A stretch of 64,000 nt of DNA from Halobacteriales archaeon QS_1_68_20 (GTDB taxonomy: Archaea; Halobacteriota; Halobacteria; Halobacteriales; PXRE01): positions 173,971 through 237,970 of the forward strand of contig PXRE01000001.1 of NCBI GenBank assembly GCA_003021085.1, in the 5' to 3' direction. The notes below the pieces were generated by a model. The model saw only the letters and a list, made by a program, of their open reading frames with translations. It was not told where the DNA came from and ran no database searches. Both the position numbers and the translations under genes were made by a program. This document shows, piece by piece, positions 9,162-16,947 of the stretch (position 1 is the first letter of the stretch; every line of letters starts with the position of its first letter).

Positions 9162-9983
9162 TCAACACCACGAGGACCTGTACTGGGCACACCAGTCGAT
9201 GGCCATGATGGTCACCTCGCCGTACATGTCCAGCCGCGGGATGGTACCGGACTTTTCGAGGCCGCCACAGTTCTCCTCGTTGGCGTACATCACCGTATCC
9301 TCGTCGTCGTACTGGTCGCCGATCCCGTGGTCGCCGTCGTTGTACCCGAGCAGGACGTGGCCGACCTCGTGGGCACAGCCCTGCTTGGCGTGGCTCGCGT
9401 AGGTGGAGGGGTCGTACTCGGGCGTGATCCGGTTGTACGCCCACGACTCACCGAGCTCACCACCGTCGTCGGTTTCCCAGATGTTACCGCCCGAGACGTT
9501 CTTGTCCCCGTCCTCGGAGGTATGCCAGTCGGCCCACTGCCCGCTGGTGAGGTCGGCGAGGAAGTGGAAGACGTGGCCCTCCTTTTTGGCCCATGTGCCG
9601 TTGTCTTCCATCCAGTCCCACCAGGCCTTCCCGACGGGGCGGTTCACCTCCGGGTCGTCGAGGTACTGGTCGATGTACCCGTCCAGGTCGTCGGTGGTGA
9701 CGATCGGTTCGTAGATCACCTCCAGCGACCAGTCGTTGTCCTGGCGGTCGTCGATCTGGGCGACGTTGTCCCGCATGGTCTGGATCGCCGCGTCCTCGAG
9801 ATCAGTCGGAAAGTTGTCGCTGATCGTCGAGTGGAAGTGGACGGTGGACGAACTCCCCGCGCTGGCCGTTCCAGTCGCGAGGCCGCCGGTCAGCGCCGCG
9901 GTTCCCGCACCCATCCCCCTGAGAAAGCGTCGTCGATTGGCCCGTTCGGTACGATCGGATGGAGTTTGGTCAGTACCTGACAT
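9162..9983 (-). CDS. secreted zinc metalloprotease-like protein with twin-arginine signal
   Basis: 273 residues from the ATG giving MSGTDQTPSDR. The signal NRRRFLRGMGAGTAALTGGL ends near TASA, so the protein is exported by the Tat route. The motif HEVGHVLLGYNDGDH contains the HExxH zinc site with a later His or Asp as third ligand, as in metzincin-type proteases. The usual HExxHxxGxxH/D spacing is off by one residue. A Met in TVMYANEENCG may be the Met-turn. Several Cys residues near the C-terminus could form disulfides. A relative at 48893-49615 has lost the first His of this motif. No protease substrate can be named. Confidence 0.75.
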   Translation of the reverse strand: MSGTDQTPSDRTERANRRRFLRGMGAGTAALTGGLATGTASAGSSSTVHFHSTISDNFPTDLEDAAIQTMRDNVAQIDDRQDNDWSLEVIYEPIVTTDDLDGYIDQYLDDPEVNRPVGKAWWDWMEDNGTWAKKEGHVFHFLADLTSGQWADWHTSEDGDKNVSGGNIWETDDGGELGESWAYNRITPEYDPSTYASHAKQGCAHEVGHVLLGYNDGDHGIGDQYDDEDTVMYANEENCGGLEKSGTIPRLDMYGEVTIMAIDWCAQYRSSWC

Positions 9984-10120
9984 CGTTCGACATACACCCG
10001 GTAGGAGGGATCTGTTAACCATTCACTTGACGGTAAAATTGTAGTATCGTGGACGTGATCCAGCGGGAAGGCCCAAAACGAACGGGCGTCCCGTGGATCG
10101 AGAGCGACCACTCCCCCGAG

Positions 10121-13100
10121 TCACACGTCGAGTTGGATCGCGTGGCGTTCGATCCGGTCGGATCGGGTGGCAGCCGTCGCGTCCGGTGCCTCCTCCAGCA
10201 CGGAGCGGGCCTGCCGGTACCACTCCTGGGCCCGCGTCTCGTCGCCTTGCGCCCGGCAGAGGTCGACCAGTTCCGAGAGCGTGTCGAGGGTGTCCTGGGG
10301 CGCGCCGACGGTCTCGAAGGTGTCGTGTGCGGCCCGTAAGTGTTCGCGGGCCGGTTCGGGCGCGTCCGCGGCGGTTTCGACCCGACCGACCAGCAGACGG
10401 CTCCGCCCTACCAGGTGAGTCATTCCCCTGTTCTCCGCCGTCTCGCGGGCCGCATGGGCGTGTTCGCGGGCGCCTTCGGTGTCGTCACGCGCCAGCGCCA
10501 CCTCGCCACGGAACAGCTGGATCCTGGGGATCGACTTCTCGTCGCCGAGCGTTTCGACGGTCTCCAGCGCCTCGTCGAGGTACTCACTCGCACGTTCGGT
10601 GTTGCCGCGGTGTCCGGCGACCACGCCGAGGTTGGCCCGGCTCAAGGCTTCCCTCAGCCGGTCGCCGGCGTCCCGAGCGACCTCGAGGCTCCGCTCGTGG
10701 TACTCGCCGGCCTCGTCGTACGCGCCCCGTCTCCTGGCGAGTTCGCCGAGGTAATCGAGGACGCGCGCTTCGGCGGCCCGGTCGTCCAGGTCGCGGACGA
10801 CCTCGAGGCTCCGTTCGTGGTACTCGCGGGCCCGGTCGAACCGGCCCCGTTCCCGGGCGACGATTCCGAGATTGCTGAGGCTCCTGGCCTCTCCCAGTCG
10901 ATCGCCGAGGTCACGAACGACCGCGAGGCTCCGTTCGTGGTACTCGCGGGCCCGGTCGTAGTCGCCCCGCTCGTAGGCGACGTTCCCGAGGTTGTTACAG
11001 TTCATCGCTTCGACGAGCCGATTGCCGAGGTCCCGGGCGGTGTCGAGGCTCCGCTCGTAGTACTCGCGGGCCCGGTCGTAGTCACCCCGCTCGTAGGCGA
11101 CGTTCCCGAGGTTACCGAGGTGGTGCATCACCTCCCGACTGTCACCGAGATCACGGGCCAGCGAGAGACTCCGCTCGAAGTGTTCGCGCGCACGGTCGTA
11201 CTCGCCGCGTTTGCGTGCGACCACTCCGAGCTTGTTGAGGACGTGTGCCTCCTGCCGTCTATCGCCGGCGGAGCGAGCGATGGCGAGACTCCGCTCGTGG
11301 TACTCGCGGGCCTGGTCGTAGTCGCCCCGTCTCCCGGCGGCCTTCCCCAGGTTGTCGAGACACTGTGATTCGATCCGACCGTCGTCGAGTGCCTCGGCAA
11401 TCCCGAGGCCGCGCTGGAAGTACTCCTGTGCTGGATCGGCGTCGGGGAGATACGGGGCGACTCCGCCGAGCTTGTTGAGACAGACGGCCTTCCCCCGGCG
11501 GTCGCCGACGTCGTCGAAGCGAGCCAGTGCCTCCCGGTAGTGGTCCCCGGCCGTCTCGAACTCCCCGCGTTCACCGGCGACCGTGCCGAGCATCGTCCGA
11601 CTCGTGGCCCGCCACCGGGTCCTGACGGCCGCCGCGTCGTCGCCAGCTCCGTGGTCGCCGATGAACTCCGGCGTCGGTGGGGCCGTGGTCGACGTGCCGG
11701 GATCGACCGTTTCGGCCAGCTGGCCGAGCCGGACGAACGCCCGCTCCGCCCGGTCGAGGTTCCCGTGGGCCAGGTTCGTCTGCCCTTTCCAGTACGAGCG
11801 TTGCAGTCGCGTCCAGGGCGAACAGGCCTCGGGCAGTTCGACGACCTCGTCGTCGGCGTCCCCGAAAATCGGTGCCAGGTTCGCGGCCGTCCGTCCCACG
11901 CCGAAGAGTCGCTCGACGATTTCGTCGGCCCACGCCTCCGGGGCGGCGGCGATCCGTTCGAGGACCGCCGGTTCGTCGACGACGGCCCCGACTGCCTGGC
12001 GTCGTGCCGGTTCGTCCGCCAGCGACAGGAGGGCGTTCGCGACCCTGCCGACCCGTGCGGTCGCTCGCCGCTCGCCCTCGGTGGCGAGCAACCGCTCCAG
12101 ATACGTCACTGCCCACGTCTCGTGGACCGTCCTGTAGCCGGACCCGTCGGTCTCGAACACGACCCGACCCTCTAGCCGGTCGAGTGCCTCCCAGACGGCG
12201 TCGTGTGTTGCGGCCGCCGTGCCGTCGTCGGGTGAGACGCCATCGAGAGTATCGGACGCGTGGGTGCGGTCGGCGGCGATGGCGTGAACGTACGCCGGTT
12301 CGACGGGGACGCCGGCCGCGATCAGCAGTGCGACGAGGGCACCGACGTCGCCCGCGATGTCGCCCTCGTCGTCCAGGGTCGTGCGGACCCGGTCGACGGC
12401 CGTCTCCAGCCGCGTCGGGCCGTCGTCACCGGCCAGCGGTTGCACGTATCGCGCCAGCCGGTGCATCAACAGCACCATCGTCCCCGGCGCGGCCGCGTCG
12501 TCCCGCGAGTGCTGGTGGGCGTCTGCCAGCAGTCCAGACGGGGGGATCCCGACGTGCTCGCCGGTGACGGCCTCGACGTGGTCGACCAGCCGTCGGCACT
12601 CCGATTCGTCGACGCGGGGGACGTACGTCGTCTCGACGTACTCCTGGCGCACCGCTTCGATCCGGGCGTCCATCGGCACCGTCTCGAACCCGGACCACTC
12701 GTTCTCGCGGGCGTCCAGCAGGAAGGTGACGTCGTCGCGCCCGCGTAGCGACGCCACGGCCTCGAAGACCGCGCTCGCCTCGGGCCGGACGGCGTCCTCG
12801 ACCACCACCAGCACCGGTTCCGCACAGCGCTCGATCAGTGCTTCGAGGGTTCCGGTGGCGTCGAAGGGTTCGCCGCGTTCGCGTTCCCGGTAGAGGACGA
12901 CCCCCTCGTCGGCCTCCTGCCACCGGCAGGCGACGCGTTTGCAGACGGTGCTCTTGCCCGACCCGGGTGGGCCGAGGAGGGCGACCGCCTGGTTCCCGCG
13001 GAGTCGTTCGAGCAGTTCCTCCGTCAGCGATCGGCCGTCGCGCGTGCGGGCGACGGCGTAGCCCGCGGCGACCTCCGGGAGACCGAGGCCGGCCCGCCAG

Positions 13101-14263
13101 GCGGTCCCGGGGGCCAGCGGATCCCGGCCCTCGACGTACGCCGCGTCGACGCGAACGAATCCCTGCGAGCGCAGTCGGGCCGGCAAACGGTCCCCCAGCA
13201 ACCGCGGGAGGTCGGCACTCGCGGGTGCTTCCCGGAGATCCGCGGTCGCGTCGCGGGCGTCGTCGCGTCTCGCCTGGTACGTCGAGCGGGCCCACTCGAC
13301 CGCCCGTTCGTCGTCGCTGACGAGGAGCCCCGCAGCACCGTCGTCGTCGTAGGTGACGACCGTGACCGTCGTTTCCCGGCCGGAGCCGGCGTCCTCTCGC
13401 TCGAAGAGGAAGAGACCGAACGACGGGGCGTCGGCGCTGTAGGCCGCGACGCCGTCGGCCGAGGCGAGTTCGGTGACGACGTGGGGAAGTTCCTCGCGAA
13501 CGGCATCCAGCGTCGTGGCCGGCGCGACCAGTTCCACGTCCAGCCCGTGCTGGAGGACCCTGTCGTGTAGTAGCCGGACGTGTCGGGAGTCGGCGAACTG
13601 CGAGGACAGCGCCCGGTAGCTGGTACTGGCTTCCAGCCGGTCGGACAGGACCTCCACTAGTCGGTGACCGGCGTGCCGATGCTCGACACTGGCCGTCGTC
13701 ACTACTGCCAGTGGCAGTTCGCAGTCGTACGGCAGTGCCGCCAGCGCCTCCCTGGCCGCGAGGATGGAGTCGCAATCGGTCCGGTAGGAGCGATACCGGT
13801 CGACCGCGTCCCGACCCGCGTCCGTAGTGGCGAACCCCGCGGACCGGCGGCACACCCATCCGGCGTCGTCGAGGCGTTCGATGGCCCGGTAGACCGTCGA
13901 ACGGGAGACGTCGAGCCGATCCACGAGGTCACGTTTGTGACCGGGGTCGTCGGCCAGGGCCACGAGAACGTCCAGGCGCCGGGCGACCAGCTGGAGCTTC
14001 TCGTCGGTCCAGTCGTCGCCGAGCAGTCGACGGTAGCGGCGGACGAGCAACCGACCGACCTGGGTCGTGACGTACCCGTCGGCGGTGTAGTCCAGCAGGA
14101 CGGTGTCCGTGAGTTCGTCGAGCGCGCTGTAGACCGTCTGCGCCGGTTGATCGATTGCCTCGACGACCTCGGACTTCGGCGACGGCCTCCCCGCGAGCGT
14201 CTCGAGGAGGCCTGCCCGGCGGTTAGATACCCTGATCGGGGTAGGGAGAACTGGGTCGCCCAT
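10121..14263 (-). CDS. giant regulator: two winged helices, FilR1-like domain, STAND-type NTPase, TPR repeats
   Basis: 1380 residues from the ATG at 14263. A GTG at 14287 is possible, but the TATA box favours 14263. Order: winged helix at about 10-85; second winged helix at about 95-165 (VSRSTVYRAIERLDDAGW); a domain to about 330 resembling the FilR1/output domain of haloarchaeal TrmB-like regulators; then a P-loop ATPase with Walker A GPPGSGKST (about 430) and Walker B VLVVVEDAV (about 486). The C-terminal 480 residues hold about ten TPRs of 40 residues (YDRAREYHERSLAVVRDLGD). The layout recalls MalT- or AfsR-type regulators, in which ligand binding to TPRs releases ATP-driven oligomerisation. 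That it regulates transcription is inference. It is divergent from a broken gene. Confidence 0.8.
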   Translation of the reverse strand: MGDPVLPTPIRVSNRRAGLLETLAGRPSPKSEVVEAIDQPAQTVYSALDELTDTVLLDYTADGYVTTQVGRLLVRRYRRLLGDDWTDEKLQLVARRLDVLVALADDPGHKRDLVDRLDVSRSTVYRAIERLDDAGWVCRRSAGFATTDAGRDAVDRYRSYRTDCDSILAAREALAALPYDCELPLAVVTTASVEHRHAGHRLVEVLSDRLEASTSYRALSSQFADSRHVRLLHDRVLQHGLDVELVAPATTLDAVREELPHVVTELASADGVAAYSADAPSFGLFLFEREDAGSGRETTVTVVTYDDDGAAGLLVSDDERAVEWARSTYQARRDDARDATADLREAPASADLPRLLGDRLPARLRSQGFVRVDAAYVEGRDPLAPGTAWRAGLGLPEVAAGYAVARTRDGRSLTEELLERLRGNQAVALLGPPGSGKSTVCKRVACRWQEADEGVVLYRERERGEPFDATGTLEALIERCAEPVLVVVEDAVRPEASAVFEAVASLRGRDDVTFLLDARENEWSGFETVPMDARIEAVRQEYVETTYVPRVDESECRRLVDHVEAVTGEHVGIPPSGLLADAHQHSRDDAAAPGTMVLLMHRLARYVQPLAGDDGPTRLETAVDRVRTTLDDEGDIAGDVGALVALLIAAGVPVEPAYVHAIAADRTHASDTLDGVSPDDGTAAATHDAVWEALDRLEGRVVFETDGSGYRTVHETWAVTYLERLLATEGERRATARVGRVANALLSLADEPARRQAVGAVVDEPAVLERIAAAPEAWADEIVERLFGVGRTAANLAPIFGDADDEVVELPEACSPWTRLQRSYWKGQTNLAHGNLDRAERAFVRLGQLAETVDPGTSTTAPPTPEFIGDHGAGDDAAAVRTRWRATSRTMLGTVAGERGEFETAGDHYREALARFDDVGDRRGKAVCLNKLGGVAPYLPDADPAQEYFQRGLGIAEALDDGRIESQCLDNLGKAAGRRGDYDQAREYHERSLAIARSAGDRRQEAHVLNKLGVVARKRGEYDRAREHFERSLSLARDLGDSREVMHHLGNLGNVAYERGDYDRAREYYERSLDTARDLGNRLVEAMNCNNLGNVAYERGDYDRAREYHERSLAVVRDLGDRLGEARSLSNLGIVARERGRFDRAREYHERSLEVVRDLDDRAAEARVLDYLGELARRRGAYDEAGEYHERSLEVARDAGDRLREALSRANLGVVAGHRGNTERASEYLDEALETVETLGDEKSIPRIQLFRGEVALARDDTEGAREHAHAARETAENRGMTHLVGRSRLLVGRVETAADAPEPAREHLRAAHDTFETVGAPQDTLDTLSELVDLCRAQGDETRAQEWYRQARSVLEEAPDATAATRSDRIERHAIQLDV
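10640..11560. repeat. 120-base periodic repeat encoding TPRs
   Basis: Blocks such as CTCGTGGTACTCGCGGGCC recur every 120 bases (for example near 10690, 10810, 10930, 11050, 11290). This equals one 40-residue TPR. Adjacent units near 10920 and 11040 are almost identical in DNA, which points to recent expansion or gene conversion inside the gene. Confidence 0.85.
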
Positions 14264-14292
14264 CGGTGGGCGTGTCTTCCTCGCCACGGTAC

Positions 14293-14298
14293 CATAAA
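14293..14298 (-). promoter_or_regulatory. TATA-like box of the winged-helix/STAND/TPR gene
   Basis: TTTATG on the minus strand, centred about 32 bases before the ATG at 14263. It would give a transcript starting a few bases before that ATG, which is why I prefer this start over the GTG at 14287. Confidence 0.5.
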
Positions 14299-14352
14299 CC
14301 TAGTTCCGGGCATATCTCCACTGGTCGCCCCTGGCCCGCCCCGGGGGACAGC

Positions 14353-14358
14353 TTTATG
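14353..14358 (+). promoter_or_regulatory. TATA-like box before the broken TVP38-like gene
   Basis: TTTATG centred 27 bases before the ATG at 14383, the classical distance for a leaderless haloarchaeal transcript. The promoter thus looks intact although the gene behind it is broken. Confidence 0.5.
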
Positions 14359-14382
14359 CTACTGAACGCCATATGATAACAC

Positions 14383-14805
14383 ATGACACCGTCGAGATTG
14401 CAGGAGCGCCTGTCGGAAGTCGAGGGCCGAGTGGACGCCGAGGAGTACGTCCGGGCGCTCCAGCACGTCCGGGGGATCGGGGACGGCCGGGAACGCTGAC
14501 CGGACGGGTCCGCGAATTGCGTTCCCGGACTCGCGGACCCCGACGCCATCCGGCAGTTCGTCGACGGGTTCGGCACGTTCGCGGCGCTGGCGTTCGTCGT
14601 GCTCCAGGCGCTACAGGTATTGGTGGCGCCGGCCCGGCGGGCGTCCTGCTGGCGTTTCTCGTCCCCGGCCTGTCCGACGACGTCCTCTGTTACGCCGCCG
14701 GACGCACCGACGTGGACGTGGTGCGTGGCGTTCCTGTACCGGAGACGGTTGATCCGCTCGCTCCGCGTCCGACTGGCCCCGCCGGAGTGTCGGCCCGAGG
14801 CGTGA
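14383..14805 (+). pseudogene. broken TVP38/TMEM64 (DedA/VTT-like) membrane protein gene
   Basis: The ATG opens a 38-codon frame (MTPSRLQERLSEVEGR...) that ends in TGA at about 14499. Further on, in one frame, DAIRQFVDGFGTFAALAFVV then LQALQVLVAP is the start of a VTT domain. The text jumps to another frame with VLLAFLVPGLSDDVLCYAAG, the C-terminal part of the same domain. The middle of the domain, about 60-90 residues, is missing. So at least one frameshift, one large internal deletion and one stop are present. Intact relatives are multi-pass membrane proteins of unclear, perhaps lipid-scrambling, function. The first 38 codons may be the original N-terminus or a separate short gene. Confidence 0.75.
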
Positions 14806-14844
14806 CCGCGGGACTTTTCGTGTCGCCGACGTGAGTCGGCGGAC

Positions 14845-16311
14845 ATGAGGGACGGAAACCGTCCGACCAGGAGTAGGCGGCGGGTCCTCGCTACCGTCGC
14901 CACGACCGGAATCGCGGCGCTCGCGGGCTGTTCGGGCGACGACGGACCGTCGACGCCGACCCCGACCGACGAGACGCCGGTCGGGACGGACCCGCCCGCG
15001 ACGCCGACCCCGACCGAGACGCCCGTGACGCCCACGCCGACGCCCCTCGCCGACGCCTCGTTCGCGGAGCGGAGCGAGCAGTTCGTCGAACTGTTGGCCG
15101 ACGGCGAGTACGAGATGGCGTGGGACCGCACGTCGGGAGCGCTGGCCGCACAGCTCTCGCCAGCGGACCTGCGACAGTTGTGGGCGACCATGCAGGACCG
15201 CTACGGCGAGTTCCAGGGGACCGGCGACCCGGAGACTCGACCTGCGGCCAACGGAGTGGCGGTCGTCGTCCCCGTCCGGTTCGCGGACGGCGACCGACTG
15301 TTCAGGTTCGTGTTCGGGCAGGGCGACGGGGGCCTGACGTTCGTCCCGACGGAGACGCCGGAGTCGGCCGACGCCGACAGTTCGATCATCGGACTCCTGA
15401 TACTGGCCCCGTACTCGCCGGCCGAGTACGTCGACCGCGACGCCTTCGATGAGCGGTCGCTGGAACTGACGGCGACCGGGGACTGCTCGTTGCCGGCGAG
15501 GCTCTCGTTGCCGACCGGCGAATCGTCGGTCCCGGGCGTCGTGATCGTCCACGGGTCCGGCCCCGCCGATCGCGACGGTGCGCTCGGGGCCACACGGCCC
15601 TACAGGGACCTCGCGTGGGGGCTCGCCAGCCGCGGCGTCGCCGTATTGCGGTACGACAAGCGGACCCGCCAGTGCGCGATGGACCCGGCGGAGACGACTA
15701 TCGACTCCGTGGTGGTCGACGACGCGCTCTCGACGGTCGAACGGTTGCGCGACCACGACCGGGTCGACGAGGTGGCCGTCGCCGGCCACAGTTTCGGCGG
15801 GGCGCTCGCGCCGCTGATCGCCCGGCGGGACGGCGACCTGGCCGGGACCGTCCACCTCGCCGCGAACGCGCGGCCGTTGCACCGGTTGCTGCTCGCCCAG
15901 AACGAGTTCCTCGCGAACGCCGACGCGCAGGTCACCGACGAGGAGCGCCAGCGGATCGAGCAGATCCGCGAGGGGGTCCGACGGATCGAGGACGGAGAGG
16001 TCGCTCCCGGCGAGACGGTGCTGGGCGCGCCGGGCGCGTTCTGGGAGAGTTTGCTCGACTACGACCGGTTCGAGACTGCGCGGTCGCTGTCGCTACCGAT
16101 GCGGTTCCTCCAGGGGACCGCGGACTGGCAGGTGACGGTCGACGAGGACCTGTCGCGGTGGCGGTCGGAACTCGACCGCGAAAACGTGTCCGCAGAAACG
16201 TTCGAGGGCTTGACCCACCGGTTCGCCGAGGACCGGAACCATCCGGCGGGTGCGGCGGCGGCCGGCAACGTCGCGCGAGCGGTGGTCGAGGACGTCGCGT
16301 CCTGGCTCTAG
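14845..16311 (+). CDS. lipoprotein alpha/beta hydrolase with N-terminal DUF3887-like domain
   Basis: 488 residues. The Tat-type lipoprotein signal TRSRRRVLATVATTGIAALA is followed by the lipobox Cys in AGCSG. A Thr/Pro-rich linker leads to a small domain (FAERSEQFVELLADGEYEMA) like that preceding hydrolases in other microbes. The alpha/beta hydrolase core has the nucleophile elbow GHSFGG (about 314-319), a probable Asp near GTADWQV and the catalytic His in LTHRFAED. The oxyanion region is HGSGPADRDG. It is probably an esterase or peptidase on the cell surface. The final TAG overlaps the stop of the converging gene in the tetranucleotide CTAG. Confidence 0.88.
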   Translation: MRDGNRPTRSRRRVLATVATTGIAALAGCSGDDGPSTPTPTDETPVGTDPPATPTPTETPVTPTPTPLADASFAERSEQFVELLADGEYEMAWDRTSGALAAQLSPADLRQLWATMQDRYGEFQGTGDPETRPAANGVAVVVPVRFADGDRLFRFVFGQGDGGLTFVPTETPESADADSSIIGLLILAPYSPAEYVDRDAFDERSLELTATGDCSLPARLSLPTGESSVPGVVIVHGSGPADRDGALGATRPYRDLAWGLASRGVAVLRYDKRTRQCAMDPAETTIDSVVVDDALSTVERLRDHDRVDEVAVAGHSFGGALAPLIARRDGDLAGTVHLAANARPLHRLLLAQNEFLANADAQVTDEERQRIEQIREGVRRIEDGEVAPGETVLGAPGAFWESLLDYDRFETARSLSLPMRFLQGTADWQVTVDEDLSRWRSELDRENVSAETFEGLTHRFAEDRNHPAGAAAAGNVARAVVEDVASWL

Positions 16312-16718
16312 TCGTCCAGTTCGAAGCTCTCGGCGTCGCTCGTCTCCAGTTCCTCGACGCCCCGCCGGGTGGCTTCGAGGTCGGTGTGCATCTCCGCGAG
16401 TCGCTCGTCCAGCACCGAGAGGACGTCGCTCTTGATCAACTCGGGATCGAACCGTTCGGCCATCTGGGCTTCGGTCGCCTCGGTCAGCGTCTTGTAGTAG
16501 GCGGCGGTCTTGCCGACCTGCCAGACGGCGAAGCCGATCAGCCCCAGCACGGCGAACTCGACGCTGGCGGCGGCCTGGGTCATCCCCTCCCAGGACAGCG
16601 GCAACGCACCGTTCGACAGTTTGAGGCCCAGCAACGCGAACCCGATGCCGATCAACCCCGACGCCCACGCGACCCCCCGGTAGTAGAGGGTCCACTTCAG
16701 TGCGGCCTTCGTGTCCAT
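16308..16718 (-). CDS. small membrane protein with C-terminal coiled coil, unknown
   Basis: 136 residues. Two membrane segments (ASGLIGIGFALLGLKL and SVEFAVLGLIGFAVWQVG) are followed by a helical cytoplasmic tail (DVLSVLDERLAEMHTDLEAT). No known motif is visible. It converges with the hydrolase gene, sharing CTAG at the stops. Confidence 0.7.
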   Translation of the reverse strand: MDTKAALKWTLYYRGVAWASGLIGIGFALLGLKLSNGALPLSWEGMTQAAASVEFAVLGLIGFAVWQVGKTAAYYKTLTEATEAQMAERFDPELIKSDVLSVLDERLAEMHTDLEATRRGVEELETSDAESFELDD

Positions 16719-16947
16719 ATCCGCCCTGTCTTCGCCGGCCGATTAAAGCCTTGTGTCGTCGGCTGACGCCCGTCTGACGGTCGTCGGCACTCGCTGGCCC
16801 GTGGCGGGCGCGGCCGGCAGGGCCGCGACGGAGGCAGTCGATCCTGGACCGTAAACTCGGCAACGAGTGAAAATCCCGCGCGTCGGTACGTCTTCGGGCG
16901 GTTCGCAACCTTCTTTATCGAAGTTGGCCTCCTACTAGACGAGCACA

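Noticed and set aside
10640..11560. Regular 120-base repeats, at first sight array-like
   Set aside because: Not a CRISPR array: repeats are in frame, encode 40-residue TPRs, and there are no unique spacers.
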